Source: Sphagnum compactum
Lineage: Eukaryota; Bryophyta; Sphagnopsida; Sphagnales
Reading direction: 5' to 3'
Assembly: GCA_965153455.1 (NCBI GenBank)
Contig: OZ234494.1
Span: forward strand, 27,271,354-27,335,353
Length of the DNA stretch: 64,000 bases
Position numbers and translations under genes: made by a program. Positions 21,270 to 31,876 of this stretch are shown here, one piece after another; position 1 is the first letter of the stretch; the number at the start of each line of letters is the position of its first letter. The notes under the pieces were generated by a model that did no database searches, was not told where the DNA came from, and worked only from the letters and a program-made list of their open reading frames with translations.

Positions 21270-21625
21270 GAGTCGCCTAACACAGGTGAGCAGTTATTAC
21301 AAATAGGAACAGACCCTTCACGGTTATCAGGGCAGTTCTTAGGATTCATAACCATAGTTCTATAAAAAAAAATCAAAGAACCTATTCTGACACATAACCA
21401 TGATCATCAAAAATATTGAAAATAAACCCACCTGTTCTTTATCATTTATTTCATGAAAGCACCGATTTTTAACTGGTTCCTGAGACAGGCGAGTCTTTGA
21501 TTTTGATTTTTGTTTTCAGAGAACCGGCACCAAGTGATTCTCTGATTTTGCAAATACTTCAAAAACTGGAGCTGGTGGTTCTTCATAAATTCAAATAAGT
21601 GCATAACTAGGTTTTCACCTAGGTT
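21270..21625. mobile_element. Diverged second copy of the 7223-7534 MITE family
   Basis: The order of words ggttcctg.. / tttgattttgatttttgttttc / agaaccggcacc / gattctctgatttt / ctggagctggtggttctt / ttcaaataagtgcataac follows the right two-thirds of the MITE at 7223-7534 block by block, and a left-end cagttatta is present near 21293. The ends are degraded, so exact termini cannot be set. Confidence 0.5.
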
Positions 21626-21905
21626 GATTTCAAAGAATGCTTCAAAATTTTAGTGTATCATCCTCCTGACGTCTTCTACTTTAATCGACTGTGTTTTGGA
21701 CTCAGCTTATCTGATATTTGAGTTTTTCAACTGTTCAGACTCCAAGCTCTCCATCATTTCATGGGAAATTGCTTCTGTGGAGTTGGAGCTGCATATACAA
21801 TTTACTGTATAAATTTGACAGATGAACATTGGAGCTCTTCATTCTCAGGAGTTGCCACTTAGCTCTTGGCCAGGAAGAGCCTATACTTGACGTTGGATAT
21901 TATAT

Positions 21906-22348
21906 ACGCTTTTGTGCCCTGTGCTGTTGGCCCAAATGTTACCACATTTTCAACTGATCTTTCCTTCCAAAACCTGGGTTTTTGGAATTTATTTGAATTT
22001 TCAGTCACAGAAATCACTTGAAAATCAATATCTCCCACATTCCGAATCCAAATCTTACCAAATAAATTCCATTAAATCCTGCTCATCAAGATATTTCCAA
22101 CAACACCAAAGCCACATTCTGATTCCTCCGAAATTTTCAGCTACGATTTAATTTAATTTTTAGTGAAGAGTTCATTCAATATTCAAGAACTTTTGCTTCG
22201 CAAGTCCAATCGTCATGGAAGCAAGCTGATGCACCCCTCCTCCTCGAGAGCTTTCCAAAGAGACTAAGAACGCAATCTGAAGCATCCCAATTCAATGAAT
22301 CTCATAAGTACAAAACAAAACAAACAAACTACCTTCCTTCATAGATAG
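21906..22348 (+). repeat. 440-bp interspersed repeat, copy A
   Basis: Non-coding unit starting near 'tgtgccctgtgctgttggcc' and ending 'accttccttcatagatag'. It is directly followed by copy B with about 90% similarity by eye. The style (attaaatcctgctcatcaag, tttccaacaacac) resembles LTR sequence of plant retrotransposons, but no TG...CA ends were confirmed. The ORF at 21912-22151 lies inside it and is not a gene. Confidence 0.75.
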
Positions 22349-22795
22349 TCTAGTGCGGCCTTTGCCGTTGGCCCAAGTGTTACCACGTCCTCAACTGATT
22401 TTTCCTTCCAAAACCTGGTTTTTTGGAATTTATTTGAATTTTCAGCAGCAGAAATCACTTCAAAAATAATATCTCCCACATTCCGAATCCAAATCTTACC
22501 AAATAAATTCCATTAAATCCTGCTCATCAAGATCTTTCCAACAACACAAAAGGCACATTACAATTCCTCCAAAATTTTCAGTTAGGATTTTAATTTAATT
22601 TTCAGTGAAGAAATCATTCAATATTCAAGAACTTTTGCACCACAAGTCCAAATGCCATGAAACCAAGCTGATGCACCCCTCCTCCTTGAGAGCTTTCCAA
22701 AGAGACCAAGAACACAATATGAAGCATCCCAGTTCAGTGGAGCTCATCAGTACAAATGAATCAAAACAAAACAAACTACCTTCCTTCATAGATAG
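22349..22795 (+). repeat. 440-bp interspersed repeat, copy B
   Basis: Head-to-tail with copy A, sharing the same ending 'accttccttcatagatag'. Together they form a tandem pair. Confidence 0.75.
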
Positions 22796-25110
22796 ATGTG
22801 ACCGTAAAAAATCTTATGTTCTACATGTGATCATAAATTATTATTTTTTAAATTTTTGTTCCATGTGACCATAATAACATGGCTATGTCATGCCATCTAA
22901 ATTAGGTTGGGCATTTTAGGTACAGAGACCGATCTTGAGAAATTTTGTTTCTCGGACCAGCATATTAATAGGTGCAAGTGAATAAATTGAATTCAAAGAG
23001 TGTTGTAGACTCCAGTCCTCCAGTCTCCACCGATTAACGTAACTCATTTACCCATGTGAAATTATGGATTTAATATGCAGCTGGGGCACGTAAACATAAC
23101 ATTGGCTGTCATTTCAAGCTGCCAAACTTTGTTGGCAATAAATTTGGCTCCTTAGTAAGTAATGCTTTGGTGAAGGCATGTTTGTAATTGCAGTGTTCAG
23201 TTTTGGAATTGCTCCAATATTGATTGGAAGCCTTAATGTACCTCCAATTCCTGAGTAGGTAAACGAAGTCATTCCAACTTTAAAGCTGAAGACAAGTCCC
23301 AACATGTGAACCTACAGAAACAAATAGTTGTCAATCATTATTGGGGCTGTTGCACAGTCAATCCAGGTTCCCACATTTAGGGGGCTGTTTACACTGGAGG
23401 GGGTGGGCCATTGTCCATAGAACCTCCTGGTACCCCACTTTTTGGACGAAACCATGGGAAAACCCATGGGCTATGGCTCAAGGGCCTTTGTTCACAGTAA
23501 CCCAATGTGGACCAAAAGAATGGACCAGGTGCATCTTTTTAATAAAAAATATTTTGTTAAAAAAGAGTTTGGAAATGTGGCTGCCTTATCTTTTTTTTCA
23601 TCTCTTTTTTTTCTCTCTCTCTCTTTCATTCTAGGTTTCTCTCTAAATTTTTCAATAATTCTATCTTTTTTGTTTGTTTTTCTCCTCTTTTGCGCCTTTC
23701 ATAAACAATCACACATCATGGATTCCATGCCAATTTTATTTTTTAAAAGATTAGAATTATTTTTTAAATGATTGTGTTTAGACTTTAAAGGAACAATTTT
23801 GTTGGGAGGGGGTGGGGGGTCGCCAAAAAGTCCATCCCATTTTATTTATTTATAAATAATAGGAAACAGGTTGAGCCCATTTTATTGTTGTTTTAGGCTT
23901 TAAGGGGTAGCAATTCTATGAAGGACCACCAAAAACTCCTTCCAATTTTATCTTTCAAAAAAATTATAAATATTAATAAAATATCATAAATCAACGGCTA
24001 AGATTATTTTGGAACCCATGGGCCATCACTACTTTCATTAGGCCCAGCTCTTTGAGGTAGGCCTGAAGGGGTCCAAACAACATTTTTGAGAACTATCCAT
24101 GTAAAGATTCCAACAAGTTTTTTCATCCAAAATCATTTGCTTGGGTTTTGGCCCTAAACTACCCTAATGTAAACCCAACCACCCTTCATAATTTGGACCA
24201 ACGAGGGGTTTTAGATTTGTGTGATCGTAAGCCCAAACCCTCTAGTGTAATCTGCCCCTAAGCTCTAATTTCTAACAAACTAATGGCTAGTCCAAGAAAG
24301 ATGTCACCAAACAAACCCAAGTTCAAGAATCAAAACCAATTTTGGTATGGTATGGTATGTAGTACATAGGCATGCGCCTAATATTAATCAATGTTGTTTG
24401 GTTTTTTATTTCAAACATTACCTTTAGTTCCATTGATTTTCATAAAGAATTTAGAGTTGATTCAGGTTAAGATTAAGTCTAGTTCAATTTCCTTTACACA
24501 ATTTAAGACATAGATTATGTAATATTAATTATGTACAACCAATCAAAATCAATAACGTATTTAAAATGTAAGGCGAAAATATTTGTGCACCAAGTAACAT
24601 AAACATCAAGTTGCATTTGCTGGTAGTTTCTTTTTTTATCTCACTTGTGTCTTTTGATTTTTGAATTTATTTTCTCTTATGTCTATGACCATAGCTGAAA
24701 TTTGCGCACATTGCACCATGGAGAACACTAAAAGCTCATAGGTTACCTAATTAGGCTTCAATGGATGATCCAGAAAAAACTCAAAAAGTCTCCCATTCAA
24801 ATACATTAGAACCTATGCTATAACTTAAACCTCCTAAAGTCCCAAAACTTGCCAACATTGGTACAAGGACCGTACCCTACTAGTTTAATATCAGTTGAAG
24901 TAGTATTATTCATGTATTAGTTTTATGCTAGTCCCAATATTAGTTATATACTAGTTTTGGGCGGCTTTTTACTTTAATAAAGAACCAAAGATTCTGGTTC
25001 TAAAAAATAAAATTAGAACACCTTAGACCCCACATGCGCTAAAAATGACAAAATACAAAATAGCACAAAGATGGGGAAGGCAAAGCCAGAGGAACTTGGC
25101 TGGGTGTAGC
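22796..25110. other. Intergenic sequence with one possible small exon
   Basis: A 72-bp segment at about 23192-23263 is bordered by an acceptor-like gtttgtaattgcag and a donor-like tag|gtaaac. Its + strand reading AVFSFGIAPILIGSLNVPPI is hydrophobic, but the frame closes at the TAG before the donor, so a gene is not claimed. From 23345 to 24100 there are G-rich and C-rich words (gggctgttt, gggaggggg) that may belong to an old transposon; no termini could be fixed. Confidence 0.3.
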
Positions 25111-25793
25111 TGTAACTTGATGTGTAACTTGATTACACAATTACGTAGGTAATTGTTTAAAGGGGTAAGATTCCATAATTTGGTTATGGTCCTTTGACTT
25201 ATGTCATGTGCACCATGTGATGTTGTTCCTTGTGATTAATTGTGGAATCACATGGGGAACCATGTGATATTGTTTCCTTGTGATTAATTGTGGAATCACA
25301 TCGGGAACCATGTGATATTGTTCCTTGTGATTAAATGTGGAATCACATCCATGTGATATTGTTCCTTGTGATTAATTGTGGAATCACATCCATGTGATTT
25401 TGTTCCTTGTGATTAAATGTGGAATCACATCCATGTGATTTTGTTTGCTTTTGATTATTTGGGGAACCTTGTGATGGATAGGCTTTAAGAAGTTTCTTGA
25501 CTTGTTTCCTTTCTGTTATTATTTAAGGGGGTGTTTGTGACCTTGGGAAACACCTTCATTTGTACAAAGTTATTACATGAATACAAAGTTTGTGTGGATT
25601 GAAGTTTTGATTTTGAAAGGCTTTTGGTTTTGAATAGTTTTGGTGTTGTATGTATGTAGTTCATGGTAGGAAAATGGGAGGTTTGCATAGTCAATAGAAG
25701 AGTGGGAGGATAGTTTCACAACCAAGAACATAGATTTCATAGGTATGTAGTAATCATACATAGTTTCGGTCCTAAACCCGTTCGTGGTGTACA
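25111..25793 (+). repeat. 5' LTR of the 7.7-kb element
   Basis: 683 bp, TG...CA ends. An internal array (25214-25479) has five full units and one degenerate unit of 41-48 bp, each made of 'catgtgatattgttccttgt' followed by an imperfect palindrome around gtgatt..aatcac. The R/U5 side ends cgttcgtggtgtaca, directly before the primer site. Confidence 0.93.
25214..25479. repeat. Palindromic minisatellite in 5' LTR, about 6 units
   Basis: Units alternate between a form with attaattg and a ggggaac spacer and a form with attaaatg and a shorter spacer. Each can form a short stem between gtgatt and aatcac and a second with catgtgat/atcacatg. Confidence 0.9.
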
Positions 25794-25799
25794 TCTTTT

Positions 25800-25821
25800 T
25801 GGTTCCGTTGCCGGGACTCGA
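25800..25821 (+). promoter_or_regulatory. Primer-binding site, tRNA-Glu type
   Basis: TGGTTCCGTTGCCGGGACTC, continuing GA, begins 6 bases after the 5' LTR. From general knowledge this is complementary to the CCA 3' end of plant tRNA-Glu over about 22 bases, so reverse transcription would be primed by tRNA-Glu. Confidence 0.85.
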
Positions 25822-25827
25822 GTCTAT

Positions 25828-26090
25828 GTTAATTGTGTTGTGAAATTGTGTTGTGAATTGTGTTGTGCAAATTAATTGTGTTGTGGAATTGTGTTGTTGA
25901 ATTGTGTTAAGAAACTTAATTGTGTTGTTGAAAATTTGGTTGTGAATTGTGTTGTGCAAATTAATTGTGTTGTGGAATTGTGTTGTGCAAATTAATTGTG
26001 TTGTGGAATTGTGTTGTGCAAATTAATTGTGTTGTGGAATTGTGTTGTTGAATTGTGTTAAGAACTTAATTGTGTTGTTGAAAATTTGGC
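25828..26090. repeat. Leader minisatellite (ttgtgttg-rich)
   Basis: A short unit 'aattgtgttgtggaattgtg' with 'ttgtgcaaatt' is repeated many times, and a longer block ending 'gttgttgaaaatttgg' occurs twice (ends near 25938 and 26088). It lies between the primer-binding site and the leader ORF, where packaging signals usually lie. Confidence 0.85.
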
Positions 26091-26147
26091 GGGAAGAAAG
26101 AAATAAAAGAAAAATAACACACTTTTTGTTTTGTTTTACAACGAGGA

Positions 26148-26465
26148 ATGCAAGGTGATTTGTTTATCCCCGAATCATGGATGGAAGTGGCCACATGGGT
26201 GGAGGAGATTCAATTTGTAGCAATGGAGATTCTGAAAGGCAAGCCATGTCGAGTTGGGTGCACGATTCAACACGTGAAGCAGCATCTTGAAGACCATAAA
26301 CACGAGTCATTCTGTTTGACCCCAAGCTTGCTTTTGGATATTACTTGTAATCCTAAGCATGAACTAGAGTTGGATTTGTGGGAATCCGAGAAGATTCGCA
26401 AAGAAAAGTTACAGGCAAGAAAGGGAAAAAAGATGACACGTGTTAAGCCATATGAGAAAATGTAA
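26148..26465 (+). CDS. Leader ORF upstream of gag, unknown function
   Basis: A 105-codon ORF that starts right after the leader minisatellite with ATG, is continuous, and has ordinary codon use. The middle contains a Cys-rich/His-rich stretch (GKPCRVGCTIQHVKQHLEDH) and the C-terminus is highly basic (RKEKLQARKGKKMTR). No retroviral gag motif is recognised. It could be an N-terminal extension of gag separated by a stop, or an additional small protein of this lineage. The spacer between it and gag (26466-26700) holds stops. Confidence 0.4.
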   Translation: MQGDLFIPESWMEVATWVEEIQFVAMEILKGKPCRVGCTIQHVKQHLEDHKHESFCLTPSLLLDITCNPKHELELDLWESEKIRKEKLQARKGKKMTRVKPYEKM

Positions 26466-26700
26466 ATAGAAGTTTATAAAAGACAATGAGTGTTATTGAG
26501 TAAGCTCATGTTCATTAGACCTTGTTGAGACTTCAGACTTTTTATATAAAAAGTGTTGTAGGTTGTTGAAAGAAATAAAAAGAATATATGTTTTATTTTC
26601 TAGGATTAGTGTTTTAGTGAAAACATTAATGTCAACATTAGGAGAGGCTTCTGACTCCCCTGGTACTCAATTTCCCGAAGATAGGCAATAGACCCCATCC

Positions 26701-27150
26701 TTGACATTAGGAGTTGCTAGGCCAAGATCACCTGTTGAAAGACCTTTGGAAGAGCCTGGGAATGTAGGTGAACCAAGTGTGATGGTATCACAACTACGTA
26801 GACGATGGGAGGAATCTGGACCTCAACCCGACTCAGAACCTGCAAGGCAATGCCAAAGGACAATCACACAAGAACGACATTTACCCATCTGGCTTAGGAA
26901 GAGGGATGCGACTCCAGATTATGCCAGAACCAATAACCTACATATCATGTGGAGTGGAGGCGTCATTGATACTCGTGATGGCCATGATCTTGTAAATGTT
27001 GTTTTTCAATCTAGGCATTTAAATAGGATAATGGCAGGATTAGAAATGTCTGGTCCTTTTAGAGATTTACACCGAAAAGATAGGGAGGATTTTGTCATGA
27101 GTGCAATTCGGGCCATTGGGAATTTCCTTATTCATGAAGAAAGGTTGTAA
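26701..27150 (+). pseudogene. gag N-terminal segment
   Basis: 149 codons, Pro/Arg-rich at the N-terminus and then a mixed-charge region ending at a TAA at 27148-27150. It sits where gag should begin. The capsid-type domain continues after about 27250 in another open stretch, so gag is split by stops between 27150 and 27310. Confidence 0.55.
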
Positions 27151-27309
27151 AAGCTAAGTGATAGTTGGTTAAAGGGATTATTTAGTTTGGTGTGTTTCTA
27201 GAGACAACATAAGAATCAATATGGTTATTCCAGTTTTTAGGGGAAGTAGGGTGAAGACCCTGAAGTGTTTTAAAGGGAATATAAACGAGCTTGTATTGGT
27301 ACGAGGCTT

Positions 27310-28083
27310 AGAACAGCTGCGGAATGGCTTAATTTTCTTCCAGAATTCTTAGAGCGTACGGCATCACATTGGTTTGAACGACAGATGGAAGAATTGAAGG
27401 GATCATGGGTTGACGTAACTAAGGCCTTAGTGAAGGAGTTTTCTGTGAAGAATGTCTACCAAAACTTAATACTTGAACTGAGTCAGCTAAAGCAAGGGGC
27501 TTTAGAGTCAGTAAGAGAGTATAAGGAGAGGACAATGACATTGCAAAATAAACTTCAAGGGTGTCTTAGGGCACAAGGTCATGAAGGAATTGATCCAATT
27601 TTTGTTGGAGTCAATGCATTGGTACTAGAACATTTCACCATTGGTCTGTTGTTAGAACTACGACAACAAGTGAGATACGAACAAGCAGCGACGTTCGACG
27701 AAGCAGCGGAGGTCGCCGAAAAGAAGGAGGTGAGCATGGAAGAAGTTCCACGACCAACTGTGCAATCCATGGTGAAAACAGTTCAATTCTCGACTGAACC
27801 AGAGTTGCGGAAGCATTCGGAAATGAGTTCTCGCATGGAGTCGGCTATGGAACAAATGATCAATCAAATGAACCAGTTGAGGTTCCATCTGTTGCAGCCA
27901 AGGACTAGTAGGAGCAGAAACGTGGAGAGGGACTTGTCCACAATTCAATGTTACAAGTGTCGAGAGATGGGACATTATTCAAAAGAATGTCCAAACTTCC
28001 CAGCCTTGGCTACTAGAGAGAATGCGGGTTCTTCTATTCGGAGGTTTTTTGCAGAGGAGAAGGGCAAGGCTCAAGTGCATTAA
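27310..28083 (+). pseudogene. gag capsid domain and zinc knuckle
   Basis: The plant retrotransposon gag domain is clear: an A-x-x-W-F blocks region (near 27360, ASHWFERQMEEL) and a LKQGALESVREYKER block near 27490-27530. A complete CCHC zinc knuckle, CYKCREMGHYSKEC, lies at about 27949-27990. The open frame 27385-28083 ends with a stop just before pol, whose longest ORF starts at 28116 in another frame. The 5' part of gag carries stops, so a full protein is not made. Confidence 0.8.
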
Positions 28084-28115
28084 TTGAGCCGATAAGTGAA
28101 GGGCGAGAAAAGGCT

Positions 28116-29615
28116 TTGATGGGTTTGGAGAAGAGCCTCCAAATCCCTGAGGATGTGATGGATGTCATGGCCCAAACTAAACGACCGGCGGAAGACACTA
28201 CTCATCCTGACGCAAACGTCAAGAGGTTTAAGGAGATGGCGAGAGCCCCAAAAGAAAAGAAAAAGAATCGAAAGCGGAGGTTTGGCTTCCAAGACTTTTC
28301 AATCTCTAGAGATTCTGGTCCCTATTCAGTGGTGAAGGATGTGGGATCGCAGAAAGTAGACATCACGATCAGGCAGTTGGTGGCAATGGTGCCGTCAGCT
28401 CGAAGGGAGTTAAAGAAAGGGTTGTCAACACTTAAAGTCCCAAAGGTACCCACACCTTTAAATGCCATAGCAACTGAGCGCGAGTGTGATCCGATCATTG
28501 ATGTGCAATGTAATGGGTCAGTGTTGCGTGGAATGTTGGTGGATGGAGGGGCAGGAATCAATGTGATGACAATTCCTGCAATGAAGTACTTAGGCTTGAA
28601 AATTGATAGGCTAGCCTCAGTAACCTTAAAGATGGCTAACAAACGAGTTGTTAGGCCAGAAGGAGTCATTAGTAATGTTGTGATCACTGTAATGAGGGTT
28701 TCTACCATTGTGGATTTCCACGTGGTATTAGAGGAAAATGGGGCTTATCCAATGATATTGGGTAGGCCTTGGTTAACAAAGTCGCATGCAAGGAACTATT
28801 GGGGCGAAGGATACATGACCATCGGAGTTCATCCTACCCGACAGATAGTTCCATTTGCCAGTTTTGTGAAAAGCTCTCGAGGGACGAATGAATATGAAGA
28901 TGAATCAGAAATAGACCAAAGCTCTAGCTCTGAAGGGATTTACATGGATGATTCTAGTGAAGAGAAAGTAGGGTTATATGCTTTGGAGACAATCCCCAAG
29001 GTTGGAGCTTTGTCGGATCAAAGGGTTCAAGGGGATGATAACCCATCAACTCCATGCGTGTTAACAGAAAGAGAAGTCGTGGAGCGGCTGAGCAAGATTC
29101 AATTGGGACCACACCTCCAACCGGAGGAAAAAAAGCAATATGAGGATTTATTACGTAAGTATATCCATCTTTTTGCTTTTAGTTACAAGGACCGGAGGGA
29201 GGTCACCATGGAGCAACACAAAATTGAGCTGTTACCAAATGCTAAATCGATTAGGGCTAAGCAAGGGAGGTGGAACCCAAGATACACGACAATGATGAAG
29301 GAGGAGCTTGACAAGTTGTTGGAGGCAAGGTTCATTAGGCCTGTCGAAACAACTGAGTGGGTTTCTCCTGTGGTATTAGCATTGAAGAAGAATGGCAAGC
29401 TAAGGGTATGTGTCAACTACAAAGCTTTAAACAAAGTAACTAAGAAAGACCGATACCCTTTGCCATTTTGTGAAGAAATTTTGGAAGAAGTAGCAGGGCA
29501 CGAGATGTACACATTTGGAGATGGGTACAGGGGTTACCACCAGGTGAAAATTGCTCTAGAAGACCAATTAAAGACCACATTCACCACACCTTGGGGACAT
29601 TTTGTTACACAGTAA
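28116..29615 (+). pseudogene. Protease and reverse transcriptase part of pol
   Basis: A 499-codon open segment. The protease has the active site MLVDGGAGINVMTI near 28534-28575. The reverse transcriptase begins about 29190 and shows the motifs GRWNPRYTT, VLALKKNGKLRVCVNYKALN (with Asn in place of the usual Asp) and YRGYHQVKIA. The frame is lost at about 29590 in the 'TTPWG' block, before the polymerase active site. The active-site motif F-I-D-D is readable at about 29706-29717 after frame changes, so catalytic residues survive but the chain is broken. Confidence 0.85.
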
Positions 29616-29619
29616 TGCC

Positions 29620-30420
29620 TTTGGTTTGTGCAATGCTCCAGGGACATTTTAACGTTTAATGAACAAGGTCTTTGATCCATTTTTCGGCCTTTTTCTACGG
29701 GTTTTCATTGACGACTTTGGAGTTTATAGTGATAGAGCTTCTCACCTTGCCAAACTTGAATTAGTCTTTCAACGCTTGGATAGATCGGGAATGACTTTGA
29801 GCCCTTAGAAAACCACAATTGGTTTTTCAGAAGGGAAGATGGTTGGACACATTCTGTCAAAGGATGGGGTAGCCACAGATCCCGAAAAGCTTGATAGGAT
29901 TTCAAAGCTTCCCTTTCCCACCACGAAGAAAGCCCTTCGAGGTTTTTTAGGGATGGTGGGATATTATCGCAGGTTCATACACATGTTTGTAGCAAAAGCA
30001 CGTCCTTTAACACGATTCTTGCGTGAAGATGCACCTGCACCAATGGAGGACGAGGTGTCAAGACGAGCATTCGAACAACTGAAGTCAGCTCTTCAAGTTG
30101 CACCAATCCTTCGGACTCCAGATTGGAACAAACCATTTTTAATATATTGTGATGCATCTGGAGAGGTGGTGGGGAGCACACTATCACAATTGGACGAAGA
30201 TGGGCATGATCATCCCATTCACTTTGCTAGCAGACAATTAACTTCAGTAGAGAAGAATTACACGGTGACTGAACAAGAAAGTCTTGTAGTAATTTTCTCT
30301 CTTAAGAAGTTTCGCCATTACTTGTTAGGTTATAAGGTCAAAATTGTGATATATCACAAGGCCTTAACCTATTTGGTCAACAAGCCCAATCCAAGTGGTT
30401 GACTTGCTCGATGGTTACTT
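29620..30420 (+). pseudogene. Reverse transcriptase end and RNase H
   Basis: The F-I-D-D-F active site near 29706 is followed by a stop (TAG at 29807-29809), then the open segment 29839-30402 with the thumb region (GHILSKDGVATDPEKL) and the RNase H core: I-Y-C-D-A-S at 30144-30161, F-A-S-R-Q-L and Y-T-V-T-E-Q-E at about 30220-30280. A TGA at 30400-30402 interrupts just before L-A-R-W. Two stops and one frameshift make it non-functional. Confidence 0.85.
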
Positions 30421-31840
30421 TTGATCGAGGAATTTGACATTGACATTGTCCATCGTCCAGGGAGGCGGCATGGCAATGTTGATGGCCTTACAAGAACATA
30501 CGAAGGAGTGGGTGATGTTTCAAAGGATGACGACTTTTCGGATGTTGCAATAATGTCCATTAATGCAGAAGAAGCACCTGAAGAATATCGGGAGATCATT
30601 CAATACTTAAATGGCATGAGGTTTCCAGATGGAGCCACAAAGGCAATACGAACAAGAATTGCGCACAAGAGTCGAAATTACTTGATGATAGGCAATCAAC
30701 TCTACTTCCAAGGAAGGGATGGTCTTTTACGACGAACCATTGGAAAAAGTGACACCTCACGTCTTTTGTATGAGTTTCATGATGGGTTCTGTGGAGGCCA
30801 CTTTGCGGGACGAATCACTGCAGAAAAGATTTTGCAAGTAGGTTACTATTGGCCCACCCTCTTCAAGGATGCCCATGATTATTGTAGGAGTTGTGATGTG
30901 TGTCAAGCCTATGCACAAAGGTCTACTATAAGTGGCCCTTTACATCCCATACCCCCTTTAGGACCTTTTGAAAAATGGGGAGTTGATTTAATGGGCCCAT
31001 TGCCAATGACAAGGAAGGGGCATCTATTCATTGTAGTTGCCACAGACTACCTCACAAAGTTTGCAAAAGTACGTGCCTTGAAGTCCTCAATGAAACAAGA
31101 AGTAGCACGATTTCTATATGAACGAGTCTTTACTCGATTTAGGACACCACTTGAAATTGTTTCTGATAATGGTCCCTAGTTTTTGAGTGAGGTTGTGAAA
31201 AACTTGTTAGCACGCCTTGCAGTGAAGCATAGGTTTACCACTATGTATAAGCCTAGCACTAATGGCCTAGTAGAAAGGACCAATATGACAATTGTGTTCC
31301 ATGCTAGCAAAAAAGGCCGAGGTTCATGTGAACATTTGTGATTGGAATCTCAAGATCCACCATGTTGTGTGGGTTTACAACACCACATACAAAATTGCCA
31401 CAAGGTATTCACCCTTTCGTTTAACCTACGAGATGGAAGCGCTTCTACCCATTGAGCTGGAAGTAATGACTTTACGCATTACCACAACGATGAGACTTCC
31501 TTTGGATGAGTCCCAACGCCATCGATTGTTGCAACTTAACGAGTTGGACAAATTATAGTTGAAAGCCCACTAATCCATTGAAGTCGCACAGGCTCAACAA
31601 AAGAAGGCTTTTGACAGGAAGGTGAAGAAAATGGAGTTCAAAGAAGGTGACCTTGTCATGATGTTTGACGCTCGGCATCATCGCAGGGCTTATAAAAAAT
31701 TGCTACCCAAGTGGTTTGGACCTTTTGTTATCAAGAAGGTGTTTGCTGATAATGGGTTTTATGAGTTTGAAAATGTTGATGGCTCGCCATATCTAGACCG
31801 CATTAATCATGACAAATTGAAGAAGGTTTTGGATATGTGA
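30421..31840 (+). pseudogene. Integrase and C-terminal end of pol
   Basis: Open from 30421 to 31179. The RNase H end (HRPGRRHGNVDGLTR) leads to the integrase zinc region: His-x-His as H-D-G-F-C-G-G-H and C-R-S-C-D-V-C. The core begins W-G-V-D-L-M-G with the first Asp; the second catalytic Asp lies in S-D-N-G-P at 31164, directly before a TAG at 31177-31179. The third, in the usual N-G-x-V-E-R block, is in the stretch around 31262-31280. The rest continues in other frames to 31840 with one stop at about 31556. The last ORF (31622-31840) has a basic, SH3-like end (LLPKWFGPFVIKKV). No chromodomain is seen. Confidence 0.85.
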
Positions 31841-31876
31841 TTCCGAGGACGGAATCCATAATGAGTTTGGGAGTGA

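Noticed and set aside
23192-23263. A 72-bp exon
   Set aside because: Splice-like borders exist, but the only protein-like frame closes with a stop before the donor and no flanking exons were found.
25214-25479. CRISPR-like array
   Set aside because: Repeats are 41-48 bp with no unique spacers, and they lie within an LTR of a plant element.
25573-25959. 128-codon Thr/Asn/His-rich minus-strand ORF
   Set aside because: Spans the LTR end and leader repeat antisense to the retrotransposon; composition is due to repeats.
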